Assembly (NCBI RefSeq): GCF_001434115.1
Contig: NZ_AZDW01000051.1
Span: 1 to 64,000 of the forward strand
DNA from: Levilactobacillus zymae DSM 19395
GTDB taxonomy: Bacteria > Bacillota > Bacilli > Lactobacillales > Lactobacillaceae
Reading direction: 5' to 3'
Length of the DNA: 64,000 nt
Shown here: positions 63,089 through 64,000 of the stretch, one piece after another
Position numbering within the stretch: position 1 is the first letter of the stretch
How the letters are laid out: the number at the start of each line of letters is the position of its first letter
Position numbers and translations under genes: made by a program
Notes under the pieces: generated by a model
What the model saw: only the letters and a program-made list of their open reading frames with translations
What the model was told of the DNA's origin: nothing
Database searches by the model: none

Positions 63089-64000
63089 ATGGAAAAAGTG
63101 TTAGCCATCGTGGGTCCAACGGCGGTCGGCAAGACCGCGTTGGCCATCGAATTGGCCCAGAAATTTAACGGGGAGATCATTTCCGGGGACTCCATGCAGG
63201 TCTACCGGCACCTGGACATCGGCACGGCCAAGGCCACCCCAACCGAGCAGCAACAGGCGCCCCATCATCTGATCGACGTGTGTGACGTGACCCAACAGTT
63301 CACCGTGGCCCAGTTCGTGGCGGCGGCCCGGCCACTGATCACGGCCATTACGGCCAGGGGCCACCTGCCGATCATTGCCGGGGGGACCGGGTTCTATCTG
63401 CAGGCCCTGTTTGACGGCCTGGCGTTGGGGGCCGATGCGCCCGGTGATCCGGCCTTACGGGCCCAACTGCGCGCCGAGGCCGAAGCAACCGGTCCGCAAG
63501 CCTTGTGGGCCCGGCTACAGCAGCTGGATCCCGTGGCCGCCGCGAAGATCCCGCCGACCAATGTGCGCCGGACCGTGCGCGCGTTAGAAGTTATCCAGGT
63601 CACGGGGCAACTTTTCTCCCATCAGCAAAACGGGGGCCCGACCTACGACGAACGCTACTTAGCCTTGACCACCGACCGTCAATTGCTCTACCGGCGAATT
63701 AACACCCGGGTGGACGGAATGGTCCAAAGTGGTCTACTTGACGAAGTTCGGTGGTTGGCCCAACAGGGGGGCGCCGATTTACCGGCCGCCAGCGGCATCG
63801 GCTACCGGGAATTGCTCCCGGTCCTCGATCAACCCGAACGACTCCCCGCGGCCATCGCGCGGGTCAAGCAGGATTCGCGGCACTACGCGAAGCGGCAGCT
63901 GACCTGGTTCAAACACCAGACCACCGCGGTTTGGTACGATTTGGTGCAACATCCCGACCAACGGCAGGCAATCGATCAGTGGGTGGCCCAGTGGTTGACC
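63089..64000 (+). CDS. miaA: tRNA dimethylallyltransferase (partial at window end)
   Basis: The first 304 residues of MiaA are present; the stop codon lies beyond the window. The enzyme adds the isopentenyl group to A37 of tRNAs reading UNN codons. The P loop is GPTAVGKT (8-15), the substrate loop SGDSMQVYR, and IIAGGTGFYLQAL and GIGYREL are family motifs. ATG 63089 has ACGAGGAG before it. By usual family length the gene is nearly complete. Confidence 0.95.
   Translation, partial: MEKVLAIVGPTAVGKTALAIELAQKFNGEIISGDSMQVYRHLDIGTAKATPTEQQQAPHHLIDVCDVTQQFTVAQFVAAARPLITAITARGHLPIIAGGTGFYLQALFDGLALGADAPGDPALRAQLRAEAEATGPQALWARLQQLDPVAAAKIPPTNVRRTVRALEVIQVTGQLFSHQQNGGPTYDERYLALTTDRQLLYRRINTRVDGMVQSGLLDEVRWLAQQGGADLPAASGIGYRELLPVLDQPERLPAAIARVKQDSRHYAKRQLTWFKHQTTAVWYDLVQHPDQRQAIDQWVAQWLT

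Noticed and set aside
1-64000. CRISPR arrays, prophage genes, toxin-antitoxin pairs or defence systems
   Set aside because: No regularly spaced short repeats, phage structural genes, integrases or recognised defence proteins are present; apart from the repeat family and the MarR islet the window is housekeeping DNA.

Overview
The window is 64 kb of core chromosome from a low-copy-mobile-DNA Firmicute, most likely a high-GC member of the Lactobacillaceae (Levilactobacillus-like; the genus is an inference from protein content, codon use and gene order, not from a marker gene). Supporting signs are T-box leaders before three aminoacyl-tRNA synthetase genes (leuS, thrS, pheST), an infC-rpmI-rplT operon with an L20-type leader, the yqeG-yqeH-yhbY-nadD-yqeK-rsfS-yqeM-tmcAL-yceD-rpmF cluster, a DUF3042 gene beside miaA, and strong AAGGAGG ribosome sites with frequent GTG/TTG starts. 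No rRNA, tRNA, CRISPR array, prophage or intact IS transposase was found.

Layout. 1-4.2 kb: mnmM-like methyltransferase and a PAP2 phosphatase on the minus strand, then T-box-leuS. 4.2-4.9 kb: two copies of a structured ~275 bp repeat flanking a 41-codon minus-strand gene. 5-12.3 kb: a flavodoxin-fold membrane protein, a small protein of unknown function, a lipid-linked precursor flippase with a catalytically degenerate RsuA homologue, nnrD, pepV, a universal stress protein and a PepSY-like protein. 12.6-19 kb: ytpP-ytpR-sftA-murC, then a BI-1 family protein. 19-26.2 kb: a DNA replication and repair operon, polA-mutM-coaE-nrdR-dnaB-dnaI. 26.2-30.2 kb: T-box-thrS and leader-infC-rpmI-rplT. 30.2-36.7 kb: the yqeG-to-rpmF ribosome-assembly and cofactor cluster.

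36.9-38.1 kb is an AT-richer islet: a flavin reductase divergent from a MarR regulator with two identical ATTCACGTGAAT palindromes between them. Then come adhP, an ArlRS-like two-component system, an MFS exporter preceded by a 21-codon reading frame, and a third repeat copy with a decayed fourth (43.4-43.8 kb). 43.9-47.1 kb: yidC, acylphosphatase, a TrmH methyltransferase, an HD protein and an HxlR regulator. 47.1-54 kb: T-box-pheST, mltG-udk-greA and a HesB-like protein. 54-64 kb: a YfhO membrane protein, a class B PBP, rpmG, fthC-rhomboid-yqgQ-glk-rhodanese, DUF3042 and miaA, which is cut by the window end.

Most of the window is housekeeping. The most unusual signal is the repeat family: three long copies fold into the same branched hairpin, the arms differ between copies with compensating changes, and the best copy has terminal inverted repeats. 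Other points of interest are the RsuA homologue without its catalytic aspartate, the MarR divergon, an infC gene that appears to start at ATA, and mutually exclusive hairpins in the sftA leader.
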